Both the position numbers and the translations under genes were made by a program. Below are positions 41,914-50,433 of a stretch of 64,000 nucleotides of DNA, piece after piece. The DNA is from CAZGAH01 sp964523295. GTDB lineage: Bacteria; Desulfobacterota; Desulfovibrionia; Desulfovibrionales; Desulfovibrionaceae. How positions within the stretch are numbered: the stretch's first letter is position 1; each line of letters begins with the position of its first letter. The notes below the pieces were generated by a model, which saw only the letters and a program-made list of their open reading frames with translations, was not told the origin of the DNA and made no database searches. The DNA lies in the NCBI GenBank assembly GCA_964523295.1, contig CAZGAH010000007.1, forward strand, positions 28,463 to 92,462. The letters are read 5' to 3'.

Positions 41914-42298
41914 TCTCAACATCTCGACAGTTTTCCTGACGCACCAGATGCCGGATCAAGCGGGTCAGAGCATGCCACCACTCCCTGGGAAGGCGTGGTT
42001 GTTTTAACGGACACAAAAGTCTTGCCAAAAAATCCAAAAACAGCGTATACGGGACTAAGTCTATACTGGGAAGGCAAAAGGGTTCAGACGACGTCTCGTC
42101 TTCCCCATGACCGGGTTCATCATGAAGTGCAGGGCTGCTTGCGCCGGATGAAACGCCCTCGCGAGAACGATTGATCCCGAAATGGATTGGAAATGCTACG
42201 GCCATTTGGCTTTTTTCACTTTAAACTATGAATTTAACTTAATAATAATGAATTTTATAAAGCAGCGACATCTACATCACTCTTCATTTTAAATAATC
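41914..42298. other. Intergenic region upstream of the sigma-54 activator
   Basis: No gene is recognised. The last 100 bases are AT-rich and probably hold the promoter of the following gene. Two overlapping ORFs on opposite strands lack RBS and domains. Confidence 0.4.
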
Positions 42299-43792
42299 AT
42301 GCCTCAAGAGCGAAGGGCGCAAATGTTTTTACAGTTTTTTGAGGACATTGTAGGGCTGATATCAGGGCCTCTGGTTGTGCTCGATTCCGATTTGAAGGTT
42401 GTAAAAGCCAATCGTTCATTTTACAAGACCTTCAACGTCGAGCAAACAGAGATAGAAGGTGTGGTGTTATTTGATTTGGGCAACGGACAATGGAACATTC
42501 CAAAGCTTAAAAAATTGCTTGAAGATGTCATTCATAATAACTCCACATTCAATGACTTTGAAGTGGAACACTATTTCGATTCCATCGGCCAAAAAATAAT
42601 GCATCTTAACGCAAGACAGATTCGCAAAACACTACACGATAGAAAACTTATCATTTTGGCCATTGAAGATGTAACAGACCGCGAGTACTACAGAAGAATG
42701 CTTGAAGAAACGGTTAAAATTCGAACAGCAGAGCTTGTCATCGCGAAAGAAGAAGCTGAACAAAGGAAAAAGGTTGCTGAGGCAGCGCTTTATGATGTGA
42801 AAATGTTAAAAGACCAACTGGAGGAAGAAAGGGAATACCTTCAGGAAGAAATTAAACTTGAATACAACCATGAAAATATTATCGGCCAAAGTAAAGCCAT
42901 CAATGACGTGTTTTACAAAATTCAGCAAATCGCCGGTGCCGATACAAACGTTTTAGTTCTTGGCGAAACTGGAACGGGTAAAGAACTTGTAGCGCGAGCG
43001 ATTCACGGCATGAGTCAGCGTAAGGATCGGGCGCTGGTTAAAATGAATTGCGCCGCGCTACCGACGAACCTGATTGAAAGCGAACTGTTCGGCCATGAGA
43101 AAGGCGCCTTCACTGGGGCTCTTTCACGACGGTTGGGACGATTTGAGATCGCCAACGGCGCCACCCTGTTTCTGGATGAAATTGGCGAACTGCCGTTGGA
43201 GTTGCAAGCCAAGCTGCTTCAGGTGATACAGGATGGGGAGTTTGAGCGCGTTGGCAGTTCTGAAACGAGAAAGGTCGACGTTCGCATTATCGCCGCTACC
43301 AATCGCAATCTGGAGGAGGAAGTTCAGAAAGGCCGATTCCGTGACGATCTCTGGTACCGGTTGAATGTTTTCTCAATTACCATGCCACCCCTTCGCGATC
43401 GCAGGGAAGACATACCGCTTCTTGTCGCTTTTTACGTCAAGATAATCGCCAAGCGGCTGGGCAAGACCATTGAGATCATTCCCGCGGGCATAATGGACGC
43501 CCTGCAACGCTATACGTGGCCGGGAAACGTTCGGGAGTTGGAGAACGTTCTCGAGCGGGGTGTTATCATTTCCTCTGGTCCGAAACTGCGTCTGGCGGAC
43601 GAACTCAAGCCCCCCTTCAAGGGCGAGTATAGCCCAAACACGCTGGAAGCTGTTGAGCGCGCGCATATCATTAAGACGCTTGAGCTTGTCGAATGGAAAG
43701 TCGGGGGGAAGAATAGTGCCGCAGAAATTCTTGGTCTCAACCGAAGCACATTGCGTGCCCGCATGCGCAAGCTCAATATCGAAAAACACTGA
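42299..43792 (+). CDS. PAS-containing sigma-54-dependent transcriptional activator
   Basis: The 497-aa protein has an N-terminal PAS-like sensor (about residues 15-130) and a coiled-coil linker (140-185). The AAA+ domain has Walker A GETGTGKE (222-229), the sigma-54-contacting loop GAFTGA (269-274), Walker B LFLDEIGEL and the R-finger region FRDDLWYRLNVFSI. A C-terminal Fis HTH (NSAAEILGLNRSTLRARMRK) completes it. There is no receiver domain, so activation is by ligand or redox through PAS. Targets are unknown. The window has one clear RpoN promoter (9476), but it is distant. Confidence 0.9.
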   Translation: MPQERRAQMFLQFFEDIVGLISGPLVVLDSDLKVVKANRSFYKTFNVEQTEIEGVVLFDLGNGQWNIPKLKKLLEDVIHNNSTFNDFEVEHYFDSIGQKIMHLNARQIRKTLHDRKLIILAIEDVTDREYYRRMLEETVKIRTAELVIAKEEAEQRKKVAEAALYDVKMLKDQLEEEREYLQEEIKLEYNHENIIGQSKAINDVFYKIQQIAGADTNVLVLGETGTGKELVARAIHGMSQRKDRALVKMNCAALPTNLIESELFGHEKGAFTGALSRRLGRFEIANGATLFLDEIGELPLELQAKLLQVIQDGEFERVGSSETRKVDVRIIAATNRNLEEEVQKGRFRDDLWYRLNVFSITMPPLRDRREDIPLLVAFYVKIIAKRLGKTIEIIPAGIMDALQRYTWPGNVRELENVLERGVIISSGPKLRLADELKPPFKGEYSPNTLEAVERAHIIKTLELVEWKVGGKNSAAEILGLNRSTLRARMRKLNIEKH

Positions 43793-44390
43793 CCATCATT
43801 CAAGCAACGTGCTACACCGATGCGGAGTATACGCATCACCCCCCTGCGCAACGCTGCTGCAGGGCATACGTTTCCGCGTAACCTCCGGTTTTGTTTGCCA
43901 CGCCTGCAGCACCTGCCCCGCGTAAAGTCACCCGGGCTCCTCAATGCATGGGGACGAAAAACCTCGACTCAATGCCCTTTTCAATTTGCCTGCAGTAACG
44001 TCCGGATTGTCACCGCCCCCTCGTCCCTGACGGTCATATTCGACCATCGGTTACATATGACCGTATCGTGGGCTATTTTCCCTTCACTCTCGCCAGGCCA
44101 GTGTGACGGGATTGTCATGTATCCTGGCCTGGTACGGTGCGTTACGCTGCTCGCTGGACGCCAGGCACAATACTTGTATTCGTTGTAAGCAATACCCGAC
44201 TCTTGACCGTAAAACCGATTTCGCGACGTCCCAGGACGAACGTCGCGTTTCACATTGTTTCGAGTCTCGAGTCGGAACGCCTGACAATCCAGGCGAGGTG
44301 TTGATTGGCCCGGATTACCGGAAGCGGAAATGCGTAATGGTTCGCTTGCGGCATTCGCTGCTGGCCTCGCCCTTGGCGTTGCCGTCCGTA
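43793..44390. other. Intergenic region of about 600 bases
   Basis: No supported gene. Several ORFs cross it on both strands without RBS or domain. Confidence 0.4.
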
Positions 44391-44391
44391 T

Positions 44392-44433
44392 TACTCGGAG
44401 CACGATATGGCTGACAATTTTCTGCTCCGAGTA
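44392..44433. promoter_or_regulatory. Inverted repeat upstream of the periplasmic protein gene
   Basis: TACTCGGAGCA (44392-44402) and TGCTCCGAGTA (44423-44433) are perfect 11-base arms with a 20-base loop, ending 28 bases before the ATG at 44462. It could be an operator or a 5'UTR hairpin. Confidence 0.5.
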
Positions 44434-44461
44434 CCAAGACCATATAACAACGAGAGGGACC

Positions 44462-44848
44462 ATGAAACAATTATGCAACATATCCGTCGTTCTCCTCGCA
44501 GGAATTCTTTTAGTGGGCGCGCACGTGTGTTTTGCGCAAAAAGCGCCTGAGCATCCCGCACCCGACGTCGACGGTGTCGTGTGGATGAAGTCAACTGACC
44601 AGGAAAAGAAGGCATTTCTGTTTGGAGCCGGGAGCGCTATCGCGCTCGAATATCATATCAGGGAAAAGCATTCAGAAGAGCCATCCCGGTTTGTGAAGGG
44701 CTGGGTTGATGTTTTCAAGGATGTTAGCTGGTCGCAACTGGTCAACAAGGTCGACATGTATTACAAAAATAATCCAGATAAAATGCAAAAGCATGTATTT
44801 GAAGTCATGTGGCATGAAATGATCAAACCGAACCTTAAAAACAAGTGA
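44462..44848 (+). CDS. Small periplasmic protein, Rap1a-like appearance
   Basis: ATG at 44462 follows GAGAGGG. The 128-aa product has a signal peptide (about residues 1-25, cleavage after CFA). The mature part begins QKAPEHPAPDVDGVVWMKST, with DQEKKAFLFGAGSAIALEYH and a helical end (MQKHVFEVMWHEMIKP). The W-M-x-S...K-x-x-(F/Y)-L-x-G pattern recalls Rap1a/ immunity-like and other small stress proteins, but no firm family is named. It starts a run of small envelope genes. Confidence 0.7.
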   Translation: MKQLCNISVVLLAGILLVGAHVCFAQKAPEHPAPDVDGVVWMKSTDQEKKAFLFGAGSAIALEYHIREKHSEEPSRFVKGWVDVFKDVSWSQLVNKVDMYYKNNPDKMQKHVFEVMWHEMIKPNLKNK

Positions 44849-44854
44849 GGCATC

Positions 44855-45112
44855 ATGCGCACAACTATTCTTTTCATCCTGATGCTTTTCATTCTGTGTT
44901 TTCCGGCTTGTACAAATATGTCTCGCACGCAACAAGGCGCGTTATCTGGCGGAGCGATCGGCGCTGGAGCAGGCCTGGGGATCAGCGCGTTGACTGGCGG
45001 GTCTCTCGGGGCGGGCGCCTTGATTGGCGGCGCATTGGGCGGCGTTGCAGGAGGCATTTATGGCAATCAGCAAGAACAAGAGCAAGAGCAAAGGTATTAT
45101 CGAAGAAACTGA
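44855..45112 (+). CDS. Glycine-zipper lipoprotein
   Basis: The 85-aa product has a signal peptide with lipobox FPAC (Cys at about 19). A glycine-zipper region rich in GxxxG follows (LSGGAIGAGAGLGISALTGG ... GALIGGALGGVAGGIYG), with a Gln/Glu-rich tail. Such OmpA-associated or SlyB/YMGG-like proteins insert in the outer membrane and respond to envelope stress. It lies 6 bases after the preceding gene with GTGAGG as RBS, so they are co-transcribed. Confidence 0.8.
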   Translation: MRTTILFILMLFILCFPACTNMSRTQQGALSGGAIGAGAGLGISALTGGSLGAGALIGGALGGVAGGIYGNQQEQEQEQRYYRRN

Positions 45113-45312
45113 TTGCGACGTCACGCTCTGCATGGGCAACGTACAGGACATCTGCTTGCACAATGCCGATGAGCCAGGGGATGCATCCGTACTGTCGAAT
45201 TGAAACCGTATGTAACCCCTGCCTGCTTGCATGGCGTGAAGACACAAAAAAGGATTCTTGTTCAGGCAATCTTTTATAACAGGTCGTATAAAACATCCAA
45301 CGGAGAAAACGT

Positions 45313-45792
45313 ATGACCAGCAACTCGATCCAGCACATGACTCGTGTCTGTGTAATTGCAATGGCGCTGTTGATTGCCTTCGTTTTGCCCCTCTCCGGAG
45401 CGCAGGAGAGTGCTACGCCGGCCGCAGTGAAGCAGCCCAAACCCGCCAGGCATTCCGTGGAGTGGATTGAAATGCGGATCACCAAGCTCCACGATCAACT
45501 CCATATCACCCCTGACCAGGAACCTGCCTGGAAAAAAGTCGACACGGCGATGCGAGAAAACGCCAAGTCCATGAAAGCGTTGTATGATCAGTGGGGCAAG
45601 CAGGCCGACAAGATGTCCGCGCTCGAAAGCATGCGAATGCAAGGAGAGATGGCCGAGGAACACGCCAAGGGGCAGCGGAATCTCATCCCAGCGTTTGAAG
45701 CGCTCTATTCCATGATGTCTCCGGAACAGAAAACCATCGCCGACCTGGTTTTCGCAAAGCATGAAGGCCGCAGGCATGAAGGGAAAAAGTAA
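45313..45792 (+). CDS. Spy/CpxP-like LTxxQ periplasmic chaperone
   Basis: The 159-aa product (possibly starting at the Met 8 residues later) has a signal peptide. The helical domain bears two LTxxQ-type motifs, LHITPDQEPAWKKVD and MMSPEQKTIADLVF. The sequence in between is amphipathic and Met/Lys-rich. Spy and CpxP proteins bind unfolded periplasmic proteins during envelope stress. GGAGAAAAC precedes the ATG. Confidence 0.8.
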   Translation: MTSNSIQHMTRVCVIAMALLIAFVLPLSGAQESATPAAVKQPKPARHSVEWIEMRITKLHDQLHITPDQEPAWKKVDTAMRENAKSMKALYDQWGKQADKMSALESMRMQGEMAEEHAKGQRNLIPAFEALYSMMSPEQKTIADLVFAKHEGRRHEGKK

Positions 45793-45855
45793 ACATCCGA
45801 TGTACCGAGCATGAAGCCACTGGTCACTCAGTGGCCCGCTCAAAGGAGAAGTATC

Positions 45856-46254
45856 GTGACGACAACGAAAAGTGTTCTGACTCTTTCACTGATTATCCTT
45901 ATGCTGTCACTTGTGACAGGTATAACAACAGTTCAGGCAAAAAGCAATAACCAATACAATGACCAGAATAACAGTGACCGCAACCGCAGTGATCGTAACC
46001 GCAGTGATCGTAACCGCAATGATCGTAACCGCAGTGATCGCAACTATAGCAAGCCTCATTACTATAATCATGGAAATTCACATAGCTGGAGCGACAAGCA
46101 ACGACGTCAAAATTACTACGACAACAGGTGGTATTACGAGAAGAGAGACAACCGACGACGATATGAAAACAGAGATTATAAATACTATCCATCCACACCA
46201 CCGACGGTGCTGATTCAGCCGCCGTTATTCTCCTTTCCGTTCGGGGGAAATTGA
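45856..46254 (+). CDS. Exported low-complexity protein with (S/N)DRNR repeats
   Basis: The start is GTG 45856, preceded by AGGAG at 7 bases. The 132-aa product has a signal peptide (cleaved after VQA). It then has five tandem copies of a 15-base DNA repeat (about 45970-46045) encoding SDRNR-type pentapeptides, followed by a Tyr/Arg/Asn-rich segment and a Pro-rich end (YYPSTPPTVLIQPPLF). The highly charged, disordered, exported character resembles small cell-surface stress proteins. No family is known. Confidence 0.7.
   Translation: MTTTKSVLTLSLIILMLSLVTGITTVQAKSNNQYNDQNNSDRNRSDRNRSDRNRNDRNRSDRNYSKPHYYNHGNSHSWSDKQRRQNYYDNRWYYEKRDNRRRYENRDYKYYPSTPPTVLIQPPLFSFPFGGN
45970..46045 (+). repeat. 15-bp tandem repeat, five copies
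   Basis: Copies of agtgatcgtaaccgc with one to three substitutions each. It is in frame, so unit gain or loss would change protein length without a frameshift. Confidence 0.85.
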
Positions 46255-46319
46255 GCGCTCGGTATTCAGACAGGACGCACGGACCGTGGTCCGACGCTGA
46301 TGTGAAGCGCAATGACGAA

Positions 46320-46357
46320 CATTGGACCCTGGGCATGCGCATGCCCGGGGTCCAATG
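46320..46357. terminator. 38-base palindrome, probable hairpin terminator
   Basis: CATTGGACCCTGGGCATGC is mirrored by GCATGCCCGGGGTCCAATG with one mismatch and no loop. It lacks a T tail. It lies after the repeat protein and before the IS66 remnant. Confidence 0.5.
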
Positions 46358-46401
46358 CCATGCGCTACGCGCACAATCATGGGGGTAGAATTCTGGCCAA
46401 T

Positions 46402-46695
46402 CTCAAGAAAGATCGACCGCGGCCGGACACGAACCTGACGGATAACCCGATCCCTTCGTTTGCGGCAGGCCGCATGAATTGGCTGTTTTCCGACTCTCCT
46501 CACAGTGCCCTGAGCAGCGCTAAAATCGAGCGCCTGATCGAGACGGCCAAAGCGAATACCGTTGAGACGTCCGCGTATCTTCGCCTGCTCTTCGAGCGTC
46601 TGCCATCGGCTACAACACCGTGGCCGCAAAGCCCTTCTCTCTCAGTGCCCCAAGGGAAACCTCTCGCTGCCAACGTCGACTCAAGGATGGTATAG
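46402..46695 (+). mobile_element. IS66-family transposase (TnpC) C-terminal remnant
   Basis: The frame encodes TNLTDNPIPSFAAGRMNWLF followed by SDSP..., then KIERLIETAKANTVETSAYL. This is the conserved end of IS66 transposases (DNxxENxIRPFxxGRKNWLFS ... LIETAKANGxExxxYL). The 5' part is missing. A perfect 17-bp hairpin follows at once. Confidence 0.75.
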
Positions 46696-46697
46696 CA

Positions 46698-46737
46698 CGC
46701 CAAAAGCAACCCCGAGAATACGGGGTTGCTTTTGGCG
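46698..46737. terminator. Perfect 17-bp hairpin after the IS66 remnant
   Basis: CGCCAAAAGCAACCCCG and CGGGGTTGCTTTTGGCG pair without mismatch around the loop agaata. It may be part of the IS end or a terminator; T4 lies inside the arm rather than after it. Confidence 0.6.
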
Positions 46738-46921
46738 GTTACGCTCCTGAGCGCCGGGTCGTGACTTCCCCATGAACAGACAATTCCAGGTATACACGTT
46801 TGTATTTACATGCAACAGCCACACATCGTCTGGCGCACAGGCAAAAACAGATGGACGTCGCTTGTTGCTGTAATACGAACTCAATCTGGCGATCCGGGCA
46901 CAGGTCTGTATATAATCGTGA

Positions 46922-47080
46922 CTACCTGTTGTTGTTGTAGCCACTCTCGAAATTTTCTCCTCCTCTCTCAACATTGTGCACGGCCTTCCCCGTGGTTTTT
47001 CCCATCCAGTAACATCCAGACAGGGAAAGAAGAAACACGACCAGGACAATCGACACGAGTATCTTTACTTTGCGATACAT
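46922..47080 (-). CDS. 52-aa entericidin-like small lipoprotein
   Basis: On the minus strand ATG (47080) follows AAAAGGAGAATGCTACA, a good Shine-Dalgarno. The product begins MYRKVKILVSIVLVVFLLSL, with lipobox LSGC (Cys at 23). A short polar tail follows (YWMGKTTGKAVHNVERGGEN ... GYNNNR). Signal, lipobox and the Gly-Lys-Ala-Val tail resemble entericidin-type lipoproteins. It belongs to the small-envelope-protein cluster and lies just downstream of the Crp-type regulator gene on the same strand. Confidence 0.7.
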   Translation of the reverse strand: MYRKVKILVSIVLVVFLLSLSGCYWMGKTTGKAVHNVERGGENFESGYNNNR

Positions 47081-47271
47081 TGTAGCATTCTCCTTTTATA
47101 TTGTTGTAGACGTCGATATCATGACTTAGAATTAGGTAGCACAAAATTCACAAATGCAATTCCCCGTGGTATACACTGGGGCAACCCTCGCAAGGGGCAG
47201 ACGAGCACGCACAACTGTCCAGGATGGACAGGAGGTGATTTTGAAGCGGCCGTAGAGGGCTCTGACTGCCG

Positions 47272-48009
47272 CTATTCGCACCGATGTGTCTGACGCTGCG
47301 GTACGTAGGGGAGCAAACGGTCCGTTTCTTTCTTGACGACGGCGTAGCACTCGCAACACAGAGCCTCCAGCTTTGGTCGGTCTATCACCTTTATGTGTCC
47401 ACGCTTGTATTCTATTACATTAAGTTTCTGCAGTTTCCCTGCGGCCAAAGTAACCCCTTCACGCCGTACGCCAAGCATGTTGGCGATTAACTCTTGCGTC
47501 ATGATCAATTTGTTGCTCGGCAAGCGATCCAACGAAAGCAGGAGCCATCGACACAACTGCTGGTCAATCGTGTGATGGCGGTTGCAGACCGCTGTCTGAG
47601 CTATTTGTGTGATCAGGGACTGCGTATAGCGCAGTAAGAGTAACATCATTTGGCTATGATTTTTGAATTCCTTCTTGAGTCGGTGTCCCTCCAGCCGGTA
47701 TGCAGCGCCTCCGCTCTGCACGAGTGCCCGACTGGACGTGCTTTCTCCCCCCATAAATACGGAGAGTCCGATGAGCCCCTCGTTGCCTACTACGGATATC
47801 TCCGCGGAGGCGCCGTCTTCCATTACGTAGAGCAGCGAAACGATCGAGTCGGTCGGAAAATACACGTGACGAAGGGGTTCACCGGATTCGTACAAGACCT
47901 TGCCGAGCTGCATCTGCTCAAACTCGAGATGAGGGACCAGGCGATCCTGGACCTCAGCTGGCAAGGCAGCCAGAAGATGGTTTTGTCGCCAGGTCGGCGT
48001 TATTGGCAT
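47272..48009 (-). CDS. Crp/Fnr-family transcriptional regulator
   Basis: The start at MPITPTWRQN (48009) has GGAGG 5 bases upstream; a GTG four codons earlier would overlap the RBS. The 245-aa product has a cyclic-nucleotide-type beta-barrel (residues 15-125, LYESGEPLRHVYFPTDSIVS) and a C-terminal winged HTH (MTQELIANMLGVRREGVTLA). Fnr-type Cys clusters are absent; Cys residues lie only in the last helix (EALCCECYAV). The close subgroup often controls membrane-stress and photosensory genes. It sits in the centre of the small-protein cluster. Confidence 0.88.
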   Translation of the reverse strand: MPITPTWRQNHLLAALPAEVQDRLVPHLEFEQMQLGKVLYESGEPLRHVYFPTDSIVSLLYVMEDGASAEISVVGNEGLIGLSVFMGGESTSSRALVQSGGAAYRLEGHRLKKEFKNHSQMMLLLLRYTQSLITQIAQTAVCNRHHTIDQQLCRWLLLSLDRLPSNKLIMTQELIANMLGVRREGVTLAAGKLQKLNVIEYKRGHIKVIDRPKLEALCCECYAVVKKETDRLLPYVPQRQTHRCE

Positions 48010-48124
48010 ATCAACCTCCACCAGATAACACGAAGAACATCTATTGTTAAGAGCAGGCCACGAAATACCTTGTCGCTATAACAAAGGTATAATGCTGATA
48101 ATGTGCCAAAACTACTTATATGTG

Positions 48125-48820
48125 CTACATATATGAGCAGAGCTGAGATAATACAGTGAAAAGAATGCAGCAAGTCCGACTCGGAAAGAATTTATTTCGC
48201 CCCAAATAACAATCATAAGCCATGCCCTGCTGTGCTCGCCAACGTTCTGTATTATTATTAATTGGCGTGTTCTTCAGAAATAGATCCAACGTCATTCTTG
48301 CAGCTATCGTGGACAATATTTTTCCCAATAGAGNNNNNNNNNNGTTCGAAGCCAGGAGCACGGTCCCAACGGATAGACAGGCTACGACACCCCCGACAAG
48401 CAACCCCAAGGCAATAAGGATGGCTCCGATGAGGCTTGCGTCGTCAATTTCTGCCATCGACGAGGGGGCGACTGACGAGATTTCTAATGATGTAGATACG
48501 CTTGCCGGGTTTGACGATGCAGACAAAAGGCCAGACCTTACTTCCGGACTCTGCGGAGTAGATCCGCTAGTGGACCCGGGTAAAGAAGGATTGCGCAAGG
48601 CCGCGTGCTCTGGCGTTACGAGGTGAGAGGAGCCATCGCTGGAGATGTCGACATGTCGGGTGAAAATTGCCGCTGCACCTGCCGTATTTGCATAGGAAAC
48701 AATTGAGAATGCAAGCACAAGCGACGCAAAAAGGCATTTAATGTGTTGTAATAAAAAATACTTTTCATAAAGTGCGCCAAACATACTGCCATGAAGACAA
48801 AATTTCAAGAAGCAGCGCAT
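48125..48820 (-). CDS. Hypothetical exported protein, interrupted by a gap
   Basis: The start at MRCFLKF (48820) has GGGAAGGA 5 bases upstream. A signal-like segment ends ANTAGAAA, then comes a Ser/Pro-rich region and a membrane span (ASLIGAILIALGLLVGGVVA). The 10-N gap at 48334-48343 follows, and the C-terminal 60 residues are Cys-containing and may be out of frame. No family is recognised. Confidence 0.4.
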   Translation of the reverse strand: MRCFLKFCLHGSMFGALYEKYFLLQHIKCLFASLVLAFSIVSYANTAGAAAIFTRHVDISSDGSSHLVTPEHAALRNPSLPGSTSGSTPQSPEVRSGLLSASSNPASVSTSLEISSVAPSSMAEIDDASLIGAILIALGLLVGGVVACLSVGTVLLASNXXXXLLGKILSTIAARMTLDLFLKNTPINNNTERWRAQQGMAYDCYLGRNKFFPSRTCCILFTVLSQLCSYM

Positions 48821-48972
48821 ATTTATCCTTCCCATTTAAAGGCATTACGACCATGGCGGCGGAATGAAAAAAATTATGAACAGATTAACTAATTAAAACT
48901 GGATACAGACTTATTTAACCTATACAATGTTTTCACTTTTTATATTATTTCCAACGAGAAGAGCAGTTGTGT

Positions 48973-49194
48973 TCAATTCTTCCTTCTTCCCAAGGCCAGC
49001 AACGCTATGCCGCTTACGAGTGCAACCGCTCCGACTACAGGCGGCAGTGGAAAAGTTTTCGTTTGTTCTGCCGTCATTTGCAGAGGACCGAGATCGACGA
49101 CTTTCTCTCTGGTTGTGTAGGTTATCCCTTGGTATGCCAAAGCTCCGATTCCCAACACAATCAGGATGAATGCTACTATTGTATTTGTTTTCAT
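48973..49194 (-). CDS. DUF3185-like small membrane protein
   Basis: The 73-aa product has AAGGAG before its ATG. Two membrane spans (residues 5-22 and 50-68) flank a periplasmic or cytoplasmic loop, ITYTTREKVVDLGPLQMTAE. This loop is diagnostic of a family of 70-75-aa inner-membrane proteins. Function is unknown; such genes cluster with stress-induced small membrane proteins. Confidence 0.8.
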   Translation of the reverse strand: MKTNTIVAFILIVLGIGALAYQGITYTTREKVVDLGPLQMTAEQTKTFPLPPVVGAVALVSGIALLALGRRKN

Positions 49195-49241
49195 AATGCG
49201 AACTCCTTGAAAATAGTTATTTGTTTTAATAAGCTATTTCC

Positions 49242-49391
49242 TTATAGCGCCCTGCGCCCCTGAATGATGTTCATAACAATTATGATAACGGCAACGACCA
49301 ATAACACATGAACAAACCCGCCCATCGTGTAACTGCTTACCAGCCCCAAAGCCCAAAGTATCAACAGCACCACGGCGATTGCGTATAACAT
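49242..49391 (-). CDS. Lmo0937-family membrane microprotein, copy 1
   Basis: The 49-aa product starts MLYAIAVVLLILWALGLVSS and ends IIQGRRAL, with AAAGGAGAG before the ATG. Two membrane helices are joined by a YTMGGFVH turn. This is the Lmo0937 family, common in stress regulons. A 49-aa paralogue lies 110 bases upstream. Confidence 0.85.
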   Translation of the reverse strand: MLYAIAVVLLILWALGLVSSYTMGGFVHVLLVVAVIIIVMNIIQGRRAL

Positions 49392-49500
49392 AAATCTCTC
49401 CTTTAAATTAATAACGGTTTATTAACTTTCTACTCCAACCAAAAGGACAGCTTGAATGGACATCGAGAAGTCTTTTATCTTTGTTAAACAGTTAATCACA

Positions 49501-49650
49501 CTACACAACCCGGCGCCCATGGATGATGTTCACAAGAGCCATGATAACGCCGACAGCCAGAAACACATGAATAAACCCTCCCATCGTATAGCTGCCTACC
49601 ATTCCCAAAGCCCAAAGTATTAATAAAAATAGAGCAAGCGAGTACAACAT
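49501..49650 (-). CDS. Lmo0937-family membrane microprotein, copy 2
   Basis: The 49-aa paralogue begins MLYSLALFLLILWALGMVGS and ends IIHGRRVV, with AAAGGTGG before the ATG. About 70 percent of residues match copy 1, and DNA flanks are also similar, so the pair is a local duplication. Confidence 0.85.
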   Translation of the reverse strand: MLYSLALFLLILWALGMVGSYTMGGFIHVFLAVGVIMALVNIIHGRRVV

Positions 49651-49783
49651 GATGCCACCTTTAAAACATAGTTGACGTTTTGACAAAGACTTGAGACTAG
49701 TTTAAAAACATATCCGGCATCGAAATAATCAAGTAGAGAAATTACAGTGCCTACAATTTGCTATCTTAAACATTAAAAACTGC

Positions 49784-49942
49784 TTACCAAATATTTTTAT
49801 ATAACAAAAAAACAATTAGTATGGCAACTAACAACTTAAAACTAATACTTGGTGAATATCCCCATGTCTTTCCATTTGACCAGATTGGCATTGCTCCTAC
49901 AATGACCATGACCGCAACACCAATAATTACTATTTCCATCAT
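49784..49942 (-). CDS. DUF3309-like membrane microprotein
   Basis: The 52-aa minus-strand frame begins MMEIVIIGVAVMVIVGAMPI, followed by WSNGKTWGYSPS, and ends LLYKNIW. The GA(L/M)PxWxxxxxWGYxPS turn between two membrane helices is the DUF3309 signature. The Shine-Dalgarno is weak. It heads the minus-strand set of microproteins. Confidence 0.75.
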   Translation of the reverse strand: MMEIVIIGVAVMVIVGAMPIWSNGKTWGYSPSISFKLLVAILIVFLLYKNIW

Positions 49943-50402
49943 TATAGTCTTTGACCATCAAATTATTTGCTTAATTAAAATCAAAATCAGGAGACATCTC
50001 TCAAGCTACGTCCACAACTCAACAAAAGACTATGCCCACGGAAAGCTTGCATACTGAACAATCCCAGTCTACACAAATCTTACTAGCATGGCGCAAAATT
50101 AATAACTCAAAAAATGCAAACATGTTAACTTGAATAATTGCGATGCACATGTCGTCGATGAACACCCCTTTCCCCTCAACTTTACCCACCTATTTTGTCG
50201 CGTAAATTAGCACGGAATAATACAAGGGATTATCAGCATGTGATAATTCGACATAAGATACTGACTGTTGTGCCTATGACTCTAGTTATCCAATTTCCAT
50301 GCCATTTCCCAACTTCGCTGTGTCGTGTGGTTAACTTCCTGATTTATATGGTGTATTGCAACGAGTGAATCTGTTTGCCTGCCCGGCAGGCGCCTGAATA
50401 GA
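49943..50402. other. AT-rich intergenic region
   Basis: Between the microprotein cluster and the flagellin promoter region. No gene is supported; the plus-strand 78-codon frame at 49821 is the shadow of the DUF3309 gene. Confidence 0.5.
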
Positions 50403-50433
50403 GGTCATATTTCGCCACTGGCAGAATATGACC
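50403..50433. promoter_or_regulatory. Inverted repeat far upstream of flagellin
   Basis: GGTCATATT and AATATGACC are perfect 9-base arms with a 13-base spacer, about 390 bases before the flagellin start. It could be an operator for an unannotated transcript. Confidence 0.4.
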
